DNA of 64,000 bases, from contig NZ_RCCV01000001.1 in the NCBI RefSeq assembly GCF_003664255.1, forward strand, positions 3,100,001 to 3,164,000, written 5' to 3'. Position 1 is the first letter of the stretch. Every line of letters begins with the position of its first letter. A model generated the notes under the pieces. It searched no databases. It was given only the letters and a program-made list of their open reading frames with translations, and was not told the origin of the DNA. The position numbers and the translations under genes are program-made. Positions 9,501-18,720 of this stretch are shown one piece after another. Source of the DNA: Micromonospora sp. M71_S20. Its GTDB lineage: Bacteria > Actinomycetota > Actinomycetes > Mycobacteriales > Micromonosporaceae.

Positions 9501-12500
9501 TGGGTTTCTGGCGGGCGGCGTTGGCTGGTGTGCCGCAGGTGTTGGAGTTGCCCACGGATCGGCCTCGTCCGGTGCAGGCGAGTCATCGGGGTGGGGTGGT
9601 GCCGTTCACGTTGGACGGTCGTGTTCATGAGGCGATGCTGCGGTTGGCGCGTGCTGCCGGGGTGTCGATGTTCATGGTGTTGCAGGCGGCCTTGGCGACG
9701 ATGTTGTCGCGGCTGGGTGCCGGCACGGACATCCCGATCGGCACGGTCGTGGCCGGACGGGGCGACGAGGCGTTGGACGACGTGGTCGGCTTCTTCGTGA
9801 ACACCCTCGTGCTACGCACCGATGTCTCGGGCGATCCCAGCTTCGATGATCTGCTGATTCGGGTCCGCGACACCGACCTGGCCGCCTACGAGAATCAGGA
9901 TCTGCCCTTCGAACGCCTCGTCGAGGAAATCAATCCCACCCGTTCCAACGCGTATCACCCGCTGGTGCAGGTGATGCTGCTTCAGGAGGCCGACGGCTCG
10001 ATGCCGTCAGTAAGCGGGCTGGCCGGCGAGAACCTGTCGTTCCGGGCGGGGGTGGCCAAGTTCGATCTGACCGTCGCCTTCGCCGAATCCCACGAGCCGG
10101 ATGGTCGGCCGGCCGGCATCGCTGGCGGGATCGAGTACGCCACCGACCTGTTCGACGAAGCGACCGTCAGTGGGTTCTGTGCGACCTTCGCTCGGTTGGT
10201 TGCTGTGTTGGTGGCGGAGCCGGGGGTGCCGGTCGGTCGGCATGAGTTGCTGACGGTCGGGCAGCGTCGCGAGTTGGTGGAGGTCTTCAACGAGACTGGT
10301 TCTCCTGGGCCGGATGTGCGGGTGACGGAGGCGTTCGCCTGGCAGGTTGCTGCTGGTCCGGAGCGGGTCGCGTTGGTGGACGGCGATGTGCGGATGACGT
10401 ACGCGCAGTTGGATGTGGCCGGTGACCGGTTGGCGGGGCGGTTGGTGGCGGCTGGTGTGCGGCGCGGTGACGTGGTGGGGGTGCTGTTGGAGCGGGGCGT
10501 GCCGATGGCGGTGGCCATGCTCGCCGTGCTGCGTGCCGGGGCCGCGTACGCCATGCTCGACCCGGAGTTCCCCGATGCCCGGCTGGCGGCGATGGCCGAG
10601 GACGCCGAACTGGCCGCATTGGTGACCGACGACAAGCTGGCCGGCCGGCTCGCCTACGCGGGCCCGGCTGTGCTGGTCGACGAGGCCGCCATCTGGGACG
10701 GGTGTCTGTCCCTGCCGACGGGCAGGACGGTGCCGAACGGTGTCATGGGGTCTGTGGATTCGCTGGTGGTGGCGGGTGATCCTGGGGATGCGGCTTGTGT
10801 GATGTTCACGTCGGGCTCGACGGGTCGGCCGAAGGGGGCGTTGGCGTCGCATCGGGCGATCGTCGGCACCGTCGTGGGGCAGGATTTTGTTGATCTCGGG
10901 CCGGAGCAGGTGTGGTTGCAGTGTGCGCCGGTGTCGTGGGATGCGTTCGCGTGGGAGTTCTGGGGTCCGTTGCTGAACGGGGCGGTCTGTGTGTTGCATC
11001 CGGGTCAGCGGCCGGAGCCGGCGCGGATCGCCGAGTTGGTTGCCCGTCATGGGATCACGACGTTGTTCCTGTCGACGGGGTTGTTCAACCTGATGCTCGA
11101 TGAGTTTCCGGAGACGCTCGCTGCGGTGGGGCAGGTGATCACGGGTGGTGAGGCGGCTTCGGTAGAGCATCTGGCCCGTGCCTGTCAGTTGCCTGAGCTG
11201 CGGTTGGTGCATGCTTATGGGCCGGTGGAGAGCATGATCTTCACGAACTGTCATCGGATCGAGTCGCCTCCGCGGCATGCGCCGGTGCCGGTTGGCGGGC
11301 CGTTGGTGAACCGTCGCTGCTATGTGCTGGATGAGCGGTTGCGGCCGGTCCCGGTGGGTGTCACCGGCGAGTTGTATGTCGCCGGTACGGGGTTGGCGGA
11401 TGGTTATCTGCGTCAGGCCGGGTTGACGGCTGAGCGGTTCGTCGCCGATCCCTTCGGTGGTGCGGGTGCGCGGATGTATCGCACGGGTGACCTGGCGCGG
11501 TGGACGCGCGACGGCATGGTGGAGATCATCGGTCGGGCTGACGACCAGGTGAAGATTCGGGGGTTCCGGATCGAGCCTGGTGAGGTCGCCGCGGCTCTCG
11601 CCGCGCAGCCCGGCGTCGGTGCAGTGGCTGTCGTGGTCCGTGAGGACCGGCCTGGCGACAAGCAACTCGTGGCCTACCTGACCCCGGCAGCAGGCGCACA
11701 GTCGGACCTGGCGGCGGCCGACCTACGCCGCGCCGCCGCCGGGACGCTCCCGGCCCACATGGTGCCCGCCGCCTTCGTACTACTCGACCGGCTACCACTG
11801 ACCGCCAACGGCAAACTCGACAAGACAGCGCTACCCGCCCCGCACCAGGACCGGAACCCCGGGCGGCCCCCCAGGACACCGAGCGAGCGGGTCATGTGTG
11901 ACGTCTTCGCCGAGGTCCTCGGAGTCGCCTCGGTCGGTCTCGACGACGGGTTCTTCGAGCTTGGCGGTCACTCGCTGCTGGCCCCCCGGCTGGTCAGCCG
12001 GATCCGCAACACCCTGGGCCGCGACATCAGCGTCCGCGATCTGTTCGAGCGGCCCACCGTCGCCGGACTCCTGGGCGAGGGGCGGGGCGTCGACACGCTC
12101 GGCGTGCTGCTGCCGCTGCAATCCGGTGGGACGCGCCGTCCTCTGTTCTGCGTGCATCCCGGGATAGGGATGAGTTGGTCGTACGCCGGACTGGCCCGGC
12201 ACCTCGGCGCGGACCAGCCGATCTACGGCCTGCAGACCCGGGCGTTGACCGTGCCCGGCTACCGCGCGGCGAGCCTGCCGGAGTTGGCCGAGGAGTACCT
12301 CGAGGAGATCCGGCGGGTGCAGCCGCACGGCCCCTACCGGCTGCTCGGCTGGTCGTTCGGTGGTGTCGTCGCGCACGCCGTGGCCACCGCCGCGCAGCAG
12401 GCGGGGGAGCAGGTCGAGCTGCTGGCCATGATGGACGCCTACCCGGTCCGCGCCGAGGAGGCGGCCCGGCCCCGAAGTGACCGCGACACCATGCTGATGC

Positions 12501-12880
12501 TGATGGGCGAGGACGACCAGCCCGGGGACCTGCCCGACGAGATCCTCGACCGGTACGACCCGACGGTGGCGGCCGAGGTGTTGCGCCACCGCGACCCGGT
12601 ACTCGCCAGCTTCACCCACGACGAGGTCCACGCGCTGGTTCTCGCCGCTGTCAACCACGCCGACATCATGGCCGCCCACCGGCCAGGAGTCTTCTCCGGT
12701 GACCTGCTGTTCTTCTCCGCCGAACGGGTCGAGGCCGACGAGGACCTGTCAGCGAGGCGCTGGGAGGAACACCTGGACGGCACCATCGAATGCCACTCCG
12801 TAGCCGCCACCCACCATCGGATGACCGAGCAGGCGCCGCTCGCGGAGATCGGTCAGATCCTCGCCGCCAAACTCACCTGA
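3524..12880 (+). CDS. Three-module NRPS: C-A(C-half)-PCP-C-A-PCP-C-A-PCP-TE
   Basis: 3118 residues. C1 about 8-445 (HHILLDG at 139); immediately followed at about 465 by PIGRPIPN and A6-A10 ([15 protein letters not shown], Lys near 636) without an A-domain core; PCP1 with Ser692 (LGGHS); C2 about 746-1190 (HHIAGDG at 874); A2 about 1215-1700 ([10 protein letters not shown] near 1359, NGKLDK at 1692); PCP2 Ser1748; C3 (HH at 1930); A3 (NGKLDK near 2762); PCP3 Ser2817; type I thioesterase from about 2865 with GWSFGG (Ser2944), Asp near 2971 and a C-terminal HH near 3097. No epimerase or methyltransferase is present. The GTG start overlaps the hotdog stop. Modules 2 and 3 are almost identical; by hand alignment both have pocket residues D-A-W-F-I-G-A-I-F, so the same, probably hydrophobic, residue may be added twice. 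Module 1 needs the separate A half encoded from 1900. The carrier and TE domains look intact. Confidence 0.93.
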   Translation: MSAPKIEDILPLTPLQQGLLFHSELSAGEEDVYTVQLEVVLDGPLRADDLWAAADALLHRHAALRVTFRRRRNGDPVQVVTSGVRVPRRVVDLSDRPADAAEVAAADRAEAFDLTRGPALRLTLLRLGPERHTLILTSHHILLDGWSMPLLVQELTALHAVYAAGGAPSPAEAADRAGLPPITPYRDYLRWLGSRDDAAAAAAWSTELAGLHEPTYLVPIERGRPRPVHVETTLPFGGRLKSVAREHGLTVNTVLQVAWAVVLGRLTRREDVVFGATVSGRPPELPGADRMLGLFINTLPVRVRVRDDTSLLETATALQQRWVALREHGHLGLSEIRRTTGVGDVFDTLIVFQNFPTARDGESAGDVKVVDVTGHDATHYPVSLVVDASEEITLRVTRRDGAVVPGGPEELLARVSRILEAFADDPHRRIGDLDLLSSAERHLLLGEWIHTGLDRTRVVPGSLPPIGRPIPNARAYLLGPGLHLMPPGVTGELYLAGAGIARGYLGQPALTAERFIPDPFGEPGKRMYRTGDLGRWREDGQIEYLGRVDHQVKINGFRVEPAEVEAQLVERADVHRAVVVVREDVPGVRRLVAYVVATPGAQTSTAELLAGLRERLPNYLVPGAVVWLDKIPTNAHDKVDRAALPAPEHGALAHSRAGGSPAEQLMSDLFAEALGRSRVGVDDGFFDLGGHSLLAAKLVNRIRVVFRTEVGIRDVFQVLTPAGLVRRIRELAGASVRPPLVATGVVGVVPLSFAQRRLWFIDELNGPSAVYNIPVALRLDRDLDPGVLAAALADVVGRHEALRTVYRTVDGEPYQVVLDDVRPVLTVRDLAPGEVSEAVESAAGHVFDLANDVVLRAWLLRPVGAAQVLVVVIHHIAGDGASMGPLLRDLATAYQARAVGEAPGWLPLPVRYVDYTLWQRELLGDVGDPESLLSRQLGFWRAALAGVPQVLELPTDRPRPVQASHRGGVVPFTLDGRVHEAMLRLARAAGVSMFMVLQAALATMLSRLGAGTDIPIGTVVAGRGDEALDDVVGFFVNTLVLRTDVSGDPSFDDLLTQVRDTDLAAYENQDLPFERLVEELNPSRTTAHHPLVQVMLLQEGDGDPAPSAGGLAGNELSFRAGVSKFDLTVAFAESHEPDGRPAGIAGGIEYASDLFDEVTVAEFSVAFARLVAVLVAEPGVPVGRHELLTVAQRRELVEVFNETGSPGPDVRVTEAFAWQVAAGPDRVALVDGDVRMTYAQLDVAGDRLAGRLVAAGVRRGDVVGVLLERGVPMAVAMLGVLRAGAAYAMLDPEFPDARLAAMAEDAELAALVTDESLAGRLACAGPVVLVDGAAVEAGSPMGPLVVAGDPGDAACVMFTSGSTGRPKGALASHRAIVGTVVGQDFVDLGPEQVWLQCAPVSWDAFAWEFWGPLLNGAVCVLHPGQRPEPARIAELVARHGITTLFLSTGLFNLMLDEFPETLAAVGQVITGGEAASVEHLARACQLPELRLVHAYGPVESMIFTNCHRIESPPRHAPVPVGRPLVNRRCYVLDERLRPVPVGVTGELYVAGTGLADGYLRQAGLTAERFVADPFGGAGARMYRTGDLARWTRDGMVEIIGRADDQVKIRGFRIEPGEVAAALAAQPGVGAVAVVVREDRPGDKQLVAYLTPAAGAQSDLAAADLRRAAAGTLPAHMVPAAFVLLDRLPLTANGKLDKTALPAPEFGVGVSSRVGRTPAEQLMGELFAGVLGRSRVGVDDGFFDLGGHSLLAAKLVNRVRVVFGAEIGIRDVFRTPTPAGLVRRVRELAGASVRPPLVATGVVGVVPLSFAQRRLWFIDELNGPSAVYNIPVALRLDRDLDPGVLAAALADVVGRHEALRTVYRTVDGEPYQVVLDDVRPVLTVRDLAPGEVSEAVESAAGHVFDLANDVVLRAWLLRPVGAAQVLVVVIHHIAGDGASMGPLLRDLATAYQARAVGEAPGWLPLPVRYVDYTLWQRELLGDVGDPESLLSRQLGFWRAALAGVPQVLELPTDRPRPVQASHRGGVVPFTLDGRVHEAMLRLARAAGVSMFMVLQAALATMLSRLGAGTDIPIGTVVAGRGDEALDDVVGFFVNTLVLRTDVSGDPSFDDLLIRVRDTDLAAYENQDLPFERLVEEINPTRSNAYHPLVQVMLLQEADGSMPSVSGLAGENLSFRAGVAKFDLTVAFAESHEPDGRPAGIAGGIEYATDLFDEATVSGFCATFARLVAVLVAEPGVPVGRHELLTVGQRRELVEVFNETGSPGPDVRVTEAFAWQVAAGPERVALVDGDVRMTYAQLDVAGDRLAGRLVAAGVRRGDVVGVLLERGVPMAVAMLAVLRAGAAYAMLDPEFPDARLAAMAEDAELAALVTDDKLAGRLAYAGPAVLVDEAAIWDGCLSLPTGRTVPNGVMGSVDSLVVAGDPGDAACVMFTSGSTGRPKGALASHRAIVGTVVGQDFVDLGPEQVWLQCAPVSWDAFAWEFWGPLLNGAVCVLHPGQRPEPARIAELVARHGITTLFLSTGLFNLMLDEFPETLAAVGQVITGGEAASVEHLARACQLPELRLVHAYGPVESMIFTNCHRIESPPRHAPVPVGGPLVNRRCYVLDERLRPVPVGVTGELYVAGTGLADGYLRQAGLTAERFVADPFGGAGARMYRTGDLARWTRDGMVEIIGRADDQVKIRGFRIEPGEVAAALAAQPGVGAVAVVVREDRPGDKQLVAYLTPAAGAQSDLAAADLRRAAAGTLPAHMVPAAFVLLDRLPLTANGKLDKTALPAPHQDRNPGRPPRTPSERVMCDVFAEVLGVASVGLDDGFFELGGHSLLAPRLVSRIRNTLGRDISVRDLFERPTVAGLLGEGRGVDTLGVLLPLQSGGTRRPLFCVHPGIGMSWSYAGLARHLGADQPIYGLQTRALTVPGYRAASLPELAEEYLEEIRRVQPHGPYRLLGWSFGGVVAHAVATAAQQAGEQVELLAMMDAYPVRAEEAARPRSDRDTMLMLMGEDDQPGDLPDEILDRYDPTVAAEVLRHRDPVLASFTHDEVHALVLAAVNHADIMAAHRPGVFSGDLLFFSAERVEADEDLSARRWEEHLDGTIECHSVAATHHRMTEQAPLAEIGQILAAKLT
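5512..8679 (+). repeat. Intragenic module repeat, copy 1 (PCP1-C2-A2)
   Basis: First copy of a tandem duplication of about 3.17 kb inside the NRPS. From about 5711 to 6770 the DNA is almost base-for-base the same as 8879-9940 (offset 3168). The A2/A3 parts are likewise near-identical apart from a 42-base (14-codon) difference around 7520-7560 and patches near 6770-7020. Much of the copy uses T-rich codons (GGT, GTT, TTG, CGT), unlike the C-ending codons of module 1 and the thioesterase, which suggests recent recombination or a separate source. Confidence 0.9.
8680..11889 (+). repeat. Intragenic module repeat, copy 2 (PCP2-C3-A3)
   Basis: Second copy of the same unit. It begins with the same PCP segment ([18 protein letters not shown] in both) and ends where the A3 tail meets the differently coded PCP3. 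The offset rises from 3168 to 3210 bases because A3 carries 14 extra codons near 10690-10760. The A-domain tails (8390-8630 and 11600-11830) are C-rich and again almost identical, so the repeat is a mosaic of two codon styles. Confidence 0.9.
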
Positions 12881-12920
12881 GAACGTGACGGCTGCCCCGA
12901 ACCACGAGAAGGGAAATGAC

Positions 12921-13127
12921 ATGGCAAACCCGTTCGACGACGAGAGCGGCACGTTTGTGGTCCTGGTGAACGCGGAAGGTCAGCACAGCCTCTGGCCCGT
13001 CTTCGCCGCGGTACCCGATGGCTGGCAGACGGCCTTTGGGCCCGCGGGGCGGGCGGAGTGCCTGGCGTATGTCGAGGCGTCATGGACCGACATCCGGCCC
13101 AAGAGCCTACTGGAGCACCAGCCATGA
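12921..13127 (+). CDS. mbtH: MbtH-like protein
   Basis: 68 residues, the usual MbtH length. It begins [19 protein letters not shown] and keeps the family hallmarks: [13 protein letters not shown] (conserved Ser, Leu, Trp and Pro-x-Gly-Trp), [18 protein letters not shown] at the end. MbtH proteins bind A domains and are needed for folding or activity of many of them. The start is the ATG at 12921 with GAGAAGGG about 8 bases before it, 40 bases after the NRPS stop. It may help stabilise the A domains here, perhaps including the split one (inference). Its stop overlaps an ATG that opens an ORF of only 8 codons. Confidence 0.95.
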   Translation: MANPFDDESGTFVVLVNAEGQHSLWPVFAAVPDGWQTAFGPAGRAECLAYVEASWTDIRPKSLLEHQP

Positions 13128-13152
13128 CAACTCCCCGCCAGATGACGTAGGC

Positions 13153-13302
13153 ATGACCGACTGGATCGGCCCTCTGCGCCCCGCCCGGCCCGGCGCGGCG
13201 GCCCCGTACCTGGTGGGGCGGTCAGCCGCTCCCAATTGGGTTGGCCGATCCGTGCTGCCGTGCGAACGTACGGCGGCACGGAAGCCGCACGCTGGAGGGT
13301 CG
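13153..13302 (+). pseudogene. Possible relic of a type II thioesterase start
   Basis: An ATG at 13153 opens MTDWIGPLRPARPGAA, which reads like the N-terminus of NRPS type II thioesterases (W-I/F-x-x-L-x-P-x-P-x-A). About 30 unrelated residues later the same frame shows PHAGGS, the family's first conserved block, and then runs straight into the downstream hydrolase. The rest of a thioesterase (GHSMG, C-terminal His) is absent. The best reading is a decayed or deleted TEII, with the frame continuing by chance into the next gene; the match is short and could be fortuitous. Confidence 0.35.
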
Positions 13303-14079
13303 ATGGAGACGGCTGTGTTCGACTATGACCACGACGCCCCGCTCGAGGTCCAACGCCACGACCATGTGGTGACGGGGGACCTCACCATCAGCGAACTCAC
13401 CTACGACCATGGCGCCGGTGGCCGCGCCCGCGCCACCCTCATCGTCCCTGCCCGGCCGAACGGCACCGGCGTCATCCTCACCCACGGCGGTACGGACGAC
13501 GGCCGGCACTTCTTCGTCGACGAGGCCACCAACATGGCCGAGCGTGGCATGACCGCGCTGCTGACGGCCTACCGACTGCCGCCGCACGGCGACCAGGGGG
13601 TTGTGGCCGACGCCGTGCGGGTCGCGGTACTGACCCAGCTCCGCGGTCTCGACCTGCTGACCGGGTGGGCCGACCGGCTCTGCTACTTCGGACACAGCGG
13701 CGGCGCGCAGTTTGGTGCCATCCTCAGCGCGGTGGACCCGCGCCTGTCTGCGCTGGCCCTCGCGTCCTACGGCGCCGGCACCCTTCAGCGCGTCGCCGCC
13801 GCCAGCCTGCCGCAGAACGATCCGGTAGCCGACGCCTACCTGGAGTTCCTGCGCCGCTACGAGCCGGCGTCCTACGTCGCGGTGCCGGGCGCCCGGCGAC
13901 TGCTGTTCCAGCATGGCAGGGACGACGATGTCGTCTACCTGTCGGAGGGGCTGCGCTTGTTTGACGCGGCTGCCGAACCCAAGGAGTGGCGCGAATACCC
14001 CTGCGGACACGACACGTCGACGCCGCCGCAGGCCCGGGCCGACCGCCTGCGGCTGTTCGCCGCCACCTCGGAGGGCTGA
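13303..14079 (+). CDS. Alpha/beta hydrolase, dienelactone-hydrolase-like
   Basis: 258 residues from the ATG at 13303, which has GGAGGG just upstream; a longer start at 13153 would add an odd, relic-like N-terminus. It shows the nucleophile elbow GHSGGAQFG (Ser near 131), an acid-loop HGRDDD and a C-terminal CGHD that supplies the histidine, so the triad looks complete. There is no signal peptide. This fold hydrolyses esters or related bonds in the cytoplasm; the substrate cannot be told. It lies just beyond the NRPS operon and may or may not belong to it. Confidence 0.75.
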   Translation: METAVFDYDHDAPLEVQRHDHVVTGDLTISELTYDHGAGGRARATLIVPARPNGTGVILTHGGTDDGRHFFVDEATNMAERGMTALLTAYRLPPHGDQGVVADAVRVAVLTQLRGLDLLTGWADRLCYFGHSGGAQFGAILSAVDPRLSALALASYGAGTLQRVAAASLPQNDPVADAYLEFLRRYEPASYVAVPGARRLLFQHGRDDDVVYLSEGLRLFDAAAEPKEWREYPCGHDTSTPPQARADRLRLFAATSEG

Positions 14080-14175
14080 GACGGGCCGATCGCGAGTCGG
14101 TGCTGGTGTTCTAGGTGGAGGGCGACGTCGCGCGTAACGTGTGCCGCAGTCATGCAGCTGCCCTGGAGGTCGACG

Positions 14176-15030
14176 ATGCATCCGACGGCCAACTCGTTCC
14201 GCACGCCCGACGGCGTGACGCTCGGGGTCGAGCACTTCGGCGATGCGGCGGCGCCCCTCGTGCTGCTCGCGGGCGGCCCGACCATGCTCTCCTGGCCCGA
14301 CGCGCTCTGCGAGACGCTCGCGCGCGGCGGACGTCACGTCGTGCGCTACGACCTGCGCGACTCCGGCGCGTCGACGACGGTCGACCCCGAGGCGCCGGCG
14401 TACACGCTGCGCGACCTCGCCGCCGACGCCGCCGCGCTCGCCCGCGGACTCGACGACCGACCGGCGCACCTGGCGGGCATCGGCGTCGGCGGGATGGTCG
14501 CCCAGGTCGCCGCGCTCGACCACCCGGAGGCGTTCTCGGCACTCACCCTCGCCGGGACGCGGCCCGTCGCACCGGGCCCGGTCGACGACGACCTGCCCGA
14601 CCACGACGCGGCGACGATGGGCCGGCGGTTCGCGCTGCCGATGCCCGACTGGTCCGACCGCGCTGCCGTGGCGGAGTTCGCCGCCGCCAGCGCGGAGATC
14701 CTCGGCGACGACCCCGCCGCGGCGCGCGCGAAGGCCGAGCGCATCTTCGACCGTACGCCGGGCAAGGAGCCCGCGATCCAGATGGCCAACCAGATGGGCA
14801 TGGTGTTCTCCAGGCTGGACTGTGAGCCGCGCTGGCGCGAGCGCCTGCCCGAACTCGCGATACCGACGCTCGTGGTGCACGGTCGTCACGACCCGTTCTT
14901 CCCGGTCGGCAACGGCGAGGCGCTCGCGCGCGAGGTCCCCGGCGCGCGGCTGCTCGTGCTCGAACAGGCCGCGACCGCGATCCCCGACGCGGCCGCCGAT
15001 GAGGTCACCGCGGCGATGCTCGCGCTGTAG
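14176..15030 (+). CDS. Alpha/beta hydrolase-fold protein lacking catalytic Ser and His
   Basis: 284 residues; ATG at 14176 has GGAGG 7 bases upstream, preferred over ATG 14152. The fold is clear: LVLLAGGP, RYDLRDSGAS and VVHGRHDPFFPV (acid residue kept). At the nucleophile elbow, where relatives have G-x-S-x-G-G-M, this protein reads GIGVGGMVAQ, with Gly in place of Ser. The C-terminal G-x-G-H stretch is replaced by EQAATAIPD, without His. It therefore looks like a pseudo-hydrolase, or one using other residues. Gene integrity is otherwise good, so it is probably a functional non-enzyme rather than decay. Confidence 0.7.
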   Translation: MHPTANSFRTPDGVTLGVEHFGDAAAPLVLLAGGPTMLSWPDALCETLARGGRHVVRYDLRDSGASTTVDPEAPAYTLRDLAADAAALARGLDDRPAHLAGIGVGGMVAQVAALDHPEAFSALTLAGTRPVAPGPVDDDLPDHDAATMGRRFALPMPDWSDRAAVAEFAAASAEILGDDPAAARAKAERIFDRTPGKEPAIQMANQMGMVFSRLDCEPRWRERLPELAIPTLVVHGRHDPFFPVGNGEALAREVPGARLLVLEQAATAIPDAAADEVTAAMLAL

Positions 15031-15333
15031 ACGTCAGCACGCCTGCCTGGGGGGTGGCGCGCTCTTGCTCATCGGGGCGGGGCCCGCTCTGGCGACGGGC
15101 GGAAGGCTGGCCCGCGGTGTCACGCAGGTCCTGATGCCGATCCCTGACGGAGGGCCCTGAGACCGTGCGACGCGAGCAGGTACCCGCCTACCTGTCCGGC
15201 TTCGCCGCCAGGTCGTGGGAGTAGCGCCCCCCCCTTGCCGAGATCCATTCACGAGCGTAGGAAGAACACCACGCCCCACCCACCATCGTCGGCCCCCGCA
15301 TCGGACCACGGTCCGGTGTCGAAGGAGATGCGC
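15031..15333. other. Intergenic region, nothing assigned
   Basis: About 300 bases between the pseudo-hydrolase and the secreted protein. No convincing ORF, hairpin or repeat was seen. It probably holds the promoter of the downstream secreted gene; the GAAGGAG at 15321-15327 is that gene's ribosome binding site. Confidence 0.5.
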
Positions 15334-17358
15334 GTGACCACACCCAGACGGCTCCGTCTCGCCGTGTCCGTGCTGGTGACCGCCGGCGCCGTCCTGCTCG
15401 GCGCGGGCGCCGCCGCGGCGACGCCCGCACCGGCCGGGCAGCAGGACTGCGACCCGATCGACCCGACTGCCTGCCTGCTGCCGTTCCCGAACGACTACTT
15501 CACCGTGCCGGACCGGAGCAGCCCGACCGGCAAGCGGGTGCGGTTCGCGGCCTCCGCGATGCCCGCCAACGCGCAGGGGACCCCGATTGACCCGACGGAG
15601 TGGAACCGGCAGGACGGGTTCAGTCCCGGCTCGCCGATTCTGGTGCGCGTGCCCGGCCTCGACGCGGCGGCGACCGGGATCGCGCCGGTCACCGACATCG
15701 GCCGCTCGCTGGCGCCGGACGCGCCGATCGTGCTGCTCGACGCCCGCACCGGCAGGCGCACGCCGTACTGGGCCGAGCTGGACGCGCACGCGACCGGCCA
15801 ACCGGAGCGGCAGTCGCTGATCATCCGGCCCGCGGTGGCGCTGACCGAGGGCACCCGCTACGTCGTCGGCCTGCGCGGCCTGCGCGACGGCGACGGGGCG
15901 CTGATCCCCGCGCCGAAGGCGTTCACGGCGTACGTGACCGGTGCCGGCCTCGGCCACCGGGACCGTCGCGTCCCACAGATGAAGCGGATCCTCGCCGACC
16001 TGACCCGGGCCGGCGTCAAGCGGCACAGCCTCTACCTGGCCTGGGACTTCACCGTGGCCAGCCGGCACGGGCTGACCGGGCGGACGCTGGCGATCCGGGA
16101 CGGCGCGTTCGCCGCGCTCCGGCGGGCCGCACCGTCGTTCACCGTCACCCAGGTGACCGACTACCCGCCGGAGCAGGAGCCGCTGATCGCCCGGCAGGTG
16201 ACCGGCACCATCGGCGTACCGTCGTATCTGACCGGCGATGGCGGGCCCGGCTCCCGGCTGCACTACGGGCCGGCCGGCGGCGACGGGACGCCACCGACGC
16301 CGAACGCCCTGCCCACGCCGTCCGGCGCGACGGTGGCGGCCGACTTCGTCTGCAACATCCCGCGCAGCGCCTCCGCCGCGAAGCCGGCGCACCTGTCGCT
16401 CTACGGCCACGGCCTGCTCGGCAAGCCGACCGAGATCAACGCCGGCAATGTCAGGACGATGTCGCACACGTACGACTTCACCTTCTGCGCCACCAGCTGG
16501 ATCGGCATGGCCGCCGCCGACGTCCCCTACGTGGCCGGCGCCTTCACCGACCTCAGCGGCTTCCCCGCGGTGGTCGACCGGTTGCAGCAGAGCTACCTGA
16601 ACTTCCTCTTCCTGGGTCGGACGATGATCCACCGGGGCGGGTTCGCCGCCCACCCGGCGTTCCGGGACGCCGCCGGACGGCCGCTGATCAACGTGGCCGG
16701 TGGTCTGCACTACGACGGCAACAGCCAGGGCGGCATCAACGGCGGCGCGCTCACCGCCATCGCCCAGGACTGGACCCGGTCGGTGCTCGGCGTGCCGGCG
16801 ATGAACTACTCCACGCTGCTGCAACGCAGCGTGGCCTTCACCCCGTTCCAGACGATCATGGACGGCCACTATCCGGACAAGGTCGACCAGCAGCTGATTC
16901 TCGCGCTGTTGCAGATGTTGTGGGACCGGTCCGAGGCCAACGGGTACGCCCAGCACATGACCGACCGTCCGTTGCCGGGCACCCCGGCGCACCAGGTGCT
17001 GATGCACGTGGCCTTCGGCGACCAGCAGGTTTCCCCCGCTGCGGCGGAGGTCCAGGCGCGCACCATCGGCGCCCGCCTGCACACCCCCGCGCTCGCCGAC
17101 GGCTGGTCACGGGACGTGCGGCCGTACTGGGGCATCGCGCCGATCCGCAGGTACCCGTACACCGGCTCGGCGATCGTGATCTGGAACAGCGGCGCGGCGT
17201 ACGCGCCACCCCCGACCAACCTCGCCCCGGCCGGGCCGGAGTACGGCGAGGATTCGCACGAGTTCCCGCGCGCCCAGGCCGGAGCCCAGAAGCAGAAGGC
17301 GGTGTTCCTGCTCACCGGAAAGGTCATCGACGTCTGCGCGCGGACGCCGTGCCCGTGA
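15334..17358 (+). CDS. Secreted alpha/beta-hydrolase-like protein of unknown substrate
   Basis: 674 residues. GTG at 15334 is chosen because GAAGGAG sits 6 bases before it; the ATG at 15328 is too close. The N-terminus is a Sec signal peptide (basic start, hydrophobic core, Ala-rich cleavage region near residue 26). The mature start DPTACLLPFPNDYF is seen in large secreted lipase-like proteins. Further in are LYGHGLLG (oxyanion-type loop) and GNSQGGINGG (Ser of a G-x-S-x-G elbow, near residue 465). No carbohydrate-binding module or anchor is visible. An extracellular esterase or lipase is the best guess. Confidence 0.65.
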   Translation: MTTPRRLRLAVSVLVTAGAVLLGAGAAAATPAPAGQQDCDPIDPTACLLPFPNDYFTVPDRSSPTGKRVRFAASAMPANAQGTPIDPTEWNRQDGFSPGSPILVRVPGLDAAATGIAPVTDIGRSLAPDAPIVLLDARTGRRTPYWAELDAHATGQPERQSLIIRPAVALTEGTRYVVGLRGLRDGDGALIPAPKAFTAYVTGAGLGHRDRRVPQMKRILADLTRAGVKRHSLYLAWDFTVASRHGLTGRTLAIRDGAFAALRRAAPSFTVTQVTDYPPEQEPLIARQVTGTIGVPSYLTGDGGPGSRLHYGPAGGDGTPPTPNALPTPSGATVAADFVCNIPRSASAAKPAHLSLYGHGLLGKPTEINAGNVRTMSHTYDFTFCATSWIGMAAADVPYVAGAFTDLSGFPAVVDRLQQSYLNFLFLGRTMIHRGGFAAHPAFRDAAGRPLINVAGGLHYDGNSQGGINGGALTAIAQDWTRSVLGVPAMNYSTLLQRSVAFTPFQTIMDGHYPDKVDQQLILALLQMLWDRSEANGYAQHMTDRPLPGTPAHQVLMHVAFGDQQVSPAAAEVQARTIGARLHTPALADGWSRDVRPYWGIAPIRRYPYTGSAIVIWNSGAAYAPPPTNLAPAGPEYGEDSHEFPRAQAGAQKQKAVFLLTGKVIDVCARTPCP

Positions 17359-17521
17359 CGCGGTGACCGGTCACGCCGAGGCGCGCGCCCGGCCGCAAGC
17401 AGATACGTGTCTGTGGATCAATGCCGACAGACCACTGCCCGGCGCCGGGTCGGCGCCCTAGCGTCACCGGTGCCGGGCCCGTGGCGGATGGCCACCCGGG
17501 CCGGCTCCAAAGGAGGCACGG

Positions 17522-18562
17522 GTGCGAAGGCGTTACGGCATCATCTCGGCGGCCACCGCCATGCTCTGCGGGCTCGCTCTGGCCGGCACACCGGCACAGG
17601 CGAGCGCGACCACGCCGAACGGGATCCCCGCCGGGGCGGAGGCGACGTTCCACGGCCGGCCGATCCGGGACGCGGCGACCGCGCAGGCCCTGGCCGACGC
17701 GTACTGGACGCCGGAGCGGATGCGAGCCGCGACGCCGCTGGAACCGTTGGTGGGCGGGGAGGAACTGGCCGGGGAGGCCGTGGACCGGCCGGGTCGGGTC
17801 GGCGAACCGCGGTCGGGCGCGGAGCCCATCGGTCCGCGCGGCACCGGCACGGCGGTCCCCGGTGCCCCGGTCTCGGCCCGCAACGCCTCCGCGGGGGCGG
17901 GAACCCAGTCCGTCAATCCCTCACCCGGTGTCGGCCGGGTCTTCTTCACCGACGCCAACGACGAGGACCACTACTGCTCCGCCAGCGCGATCAACACGGC
18001 CAAGGCGAACCTGGTCTCCACCGCCGGGCACTGCCTGCACCCCGGCGACGGCTCCGACAACTGGTACACCAACTGGGTCTTCGCCCCGAACTACGCCGAC
18101 GGCCCGTCCGCCTGGGGGCTGTGGAGCGCCCGGAGCATGACCTCCACCAAGGGCTGGGTCGACCACGACATCCTGTGGTGGGACTACGGGTTCGTCACCG
18201 TGTGGCCGCGCAACGGCAAACGACTGGTGGACGTCACCGGCGGGGAGGGCATCAGCTTCAACTACCCCCGCAGCGTCGCCGCCACCCTGCTCGGTTATCC
18301 CGGCGCCGCGCCCTTCGACGGCAGGTGGCAGCACTACTGCCAGAGCACGACGCAGGCCGCGGGAACCCAGCGGGTCAAGCTCATGAACTGCCCGCTGAAC
18401 GAGGGCACCAGCGGCGGGCCCTTCCTGCGGGCCTGGAACAACTCGCAGGGCTTCGGGCACGTGAACTCGGTGGCCTCGTACAAGTTCTCCGGCAACATGT
18501 ACGGTCCGTACTTCGACGAGGACGTCGCCGACCTCTTCGACTACGCGAAGGCCAAGAACTGA
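17522..18562 (+). CDS. Secreted V8-like/trypsin-fold serine protease
   Basis: 346 residues; GTG with AAAGGAGG 6 bases upstream. A signal peptide ends near residue 28 (AQASA), followed by a propeptide-like stretch of about 100 residues. The catalytic domain has His in TAGHC, Asp in WWDYGF and Ser in EGTSGGPF, with cysteines near each, matching the glutamyl endopeptidase/V8 branch of family S1. Function: extracellular proteolysis after propeptide removal. A hairpin 40 bases after the stop is its likely terminator. Confidence 0.85.
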   Translation: MRRRYGIISAATAMLCGLALAGTPAQASATTPNGIPAGAEATFHGRPIRDAATAQALADAYWTPERMRAATPLEPLVGGEELAGEAVDRPGRVGEPRSGAEPIGPRGTGTAVPGAPVSARNASAGAGTQSVNPSPGVGRVFFTDANDEDHYCSASAINTAKANLVSTAGHCLHPGDGSDNWYTNWVFAPNYADGPSAWGLWSARSMTSTKGWVDHDILWWDYGFVTVWPRNGKRLVDVTGGEGISFNYPRSVAATLLGYPGAAPFDGRWQHYCQSTTQAAGTQRVKLMNCPLNEGTSGGPFLRAWNNSQGFGHVNSVASYKFSGNMYGPYFDEDVADLFDYAKAKN

Positions 18563-18602
18563 CCGGCGCGGGCCGGGCCAGCCGCGCCGGGAGTTGAGGC
18601 GT

Positions 18603-18629
18603 CCGCCGTGGTACCTGCTGCCACGGCGG
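18603..18629 (+). terminator. Hairpin after the protease gene
   Basis: Perfect 9-base arms (CCGCCGTGG and CCACGGCGG) with a 9-base loop, 40 bases after the protease stop. No T-run follows, as is usual in actinomycetes. Confidence 0.55.
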
Positions 18630-18720
18630 TGCCATCGAGATCCTCGGTCGCCCAGGTGGTGGTGTCGATCACCCCTGGGCGGCCGACCCGGTCCGTCCGG
18701 TGCACGGCACGGCCCGTGAC

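Noticed and set aside
17363..17374. 12-base palindrome GTGACCGGTCAC
   Set aside because: Short and close to the stop of the preceding gene; such palindromes are expected by chance in this GC-rich DNA.
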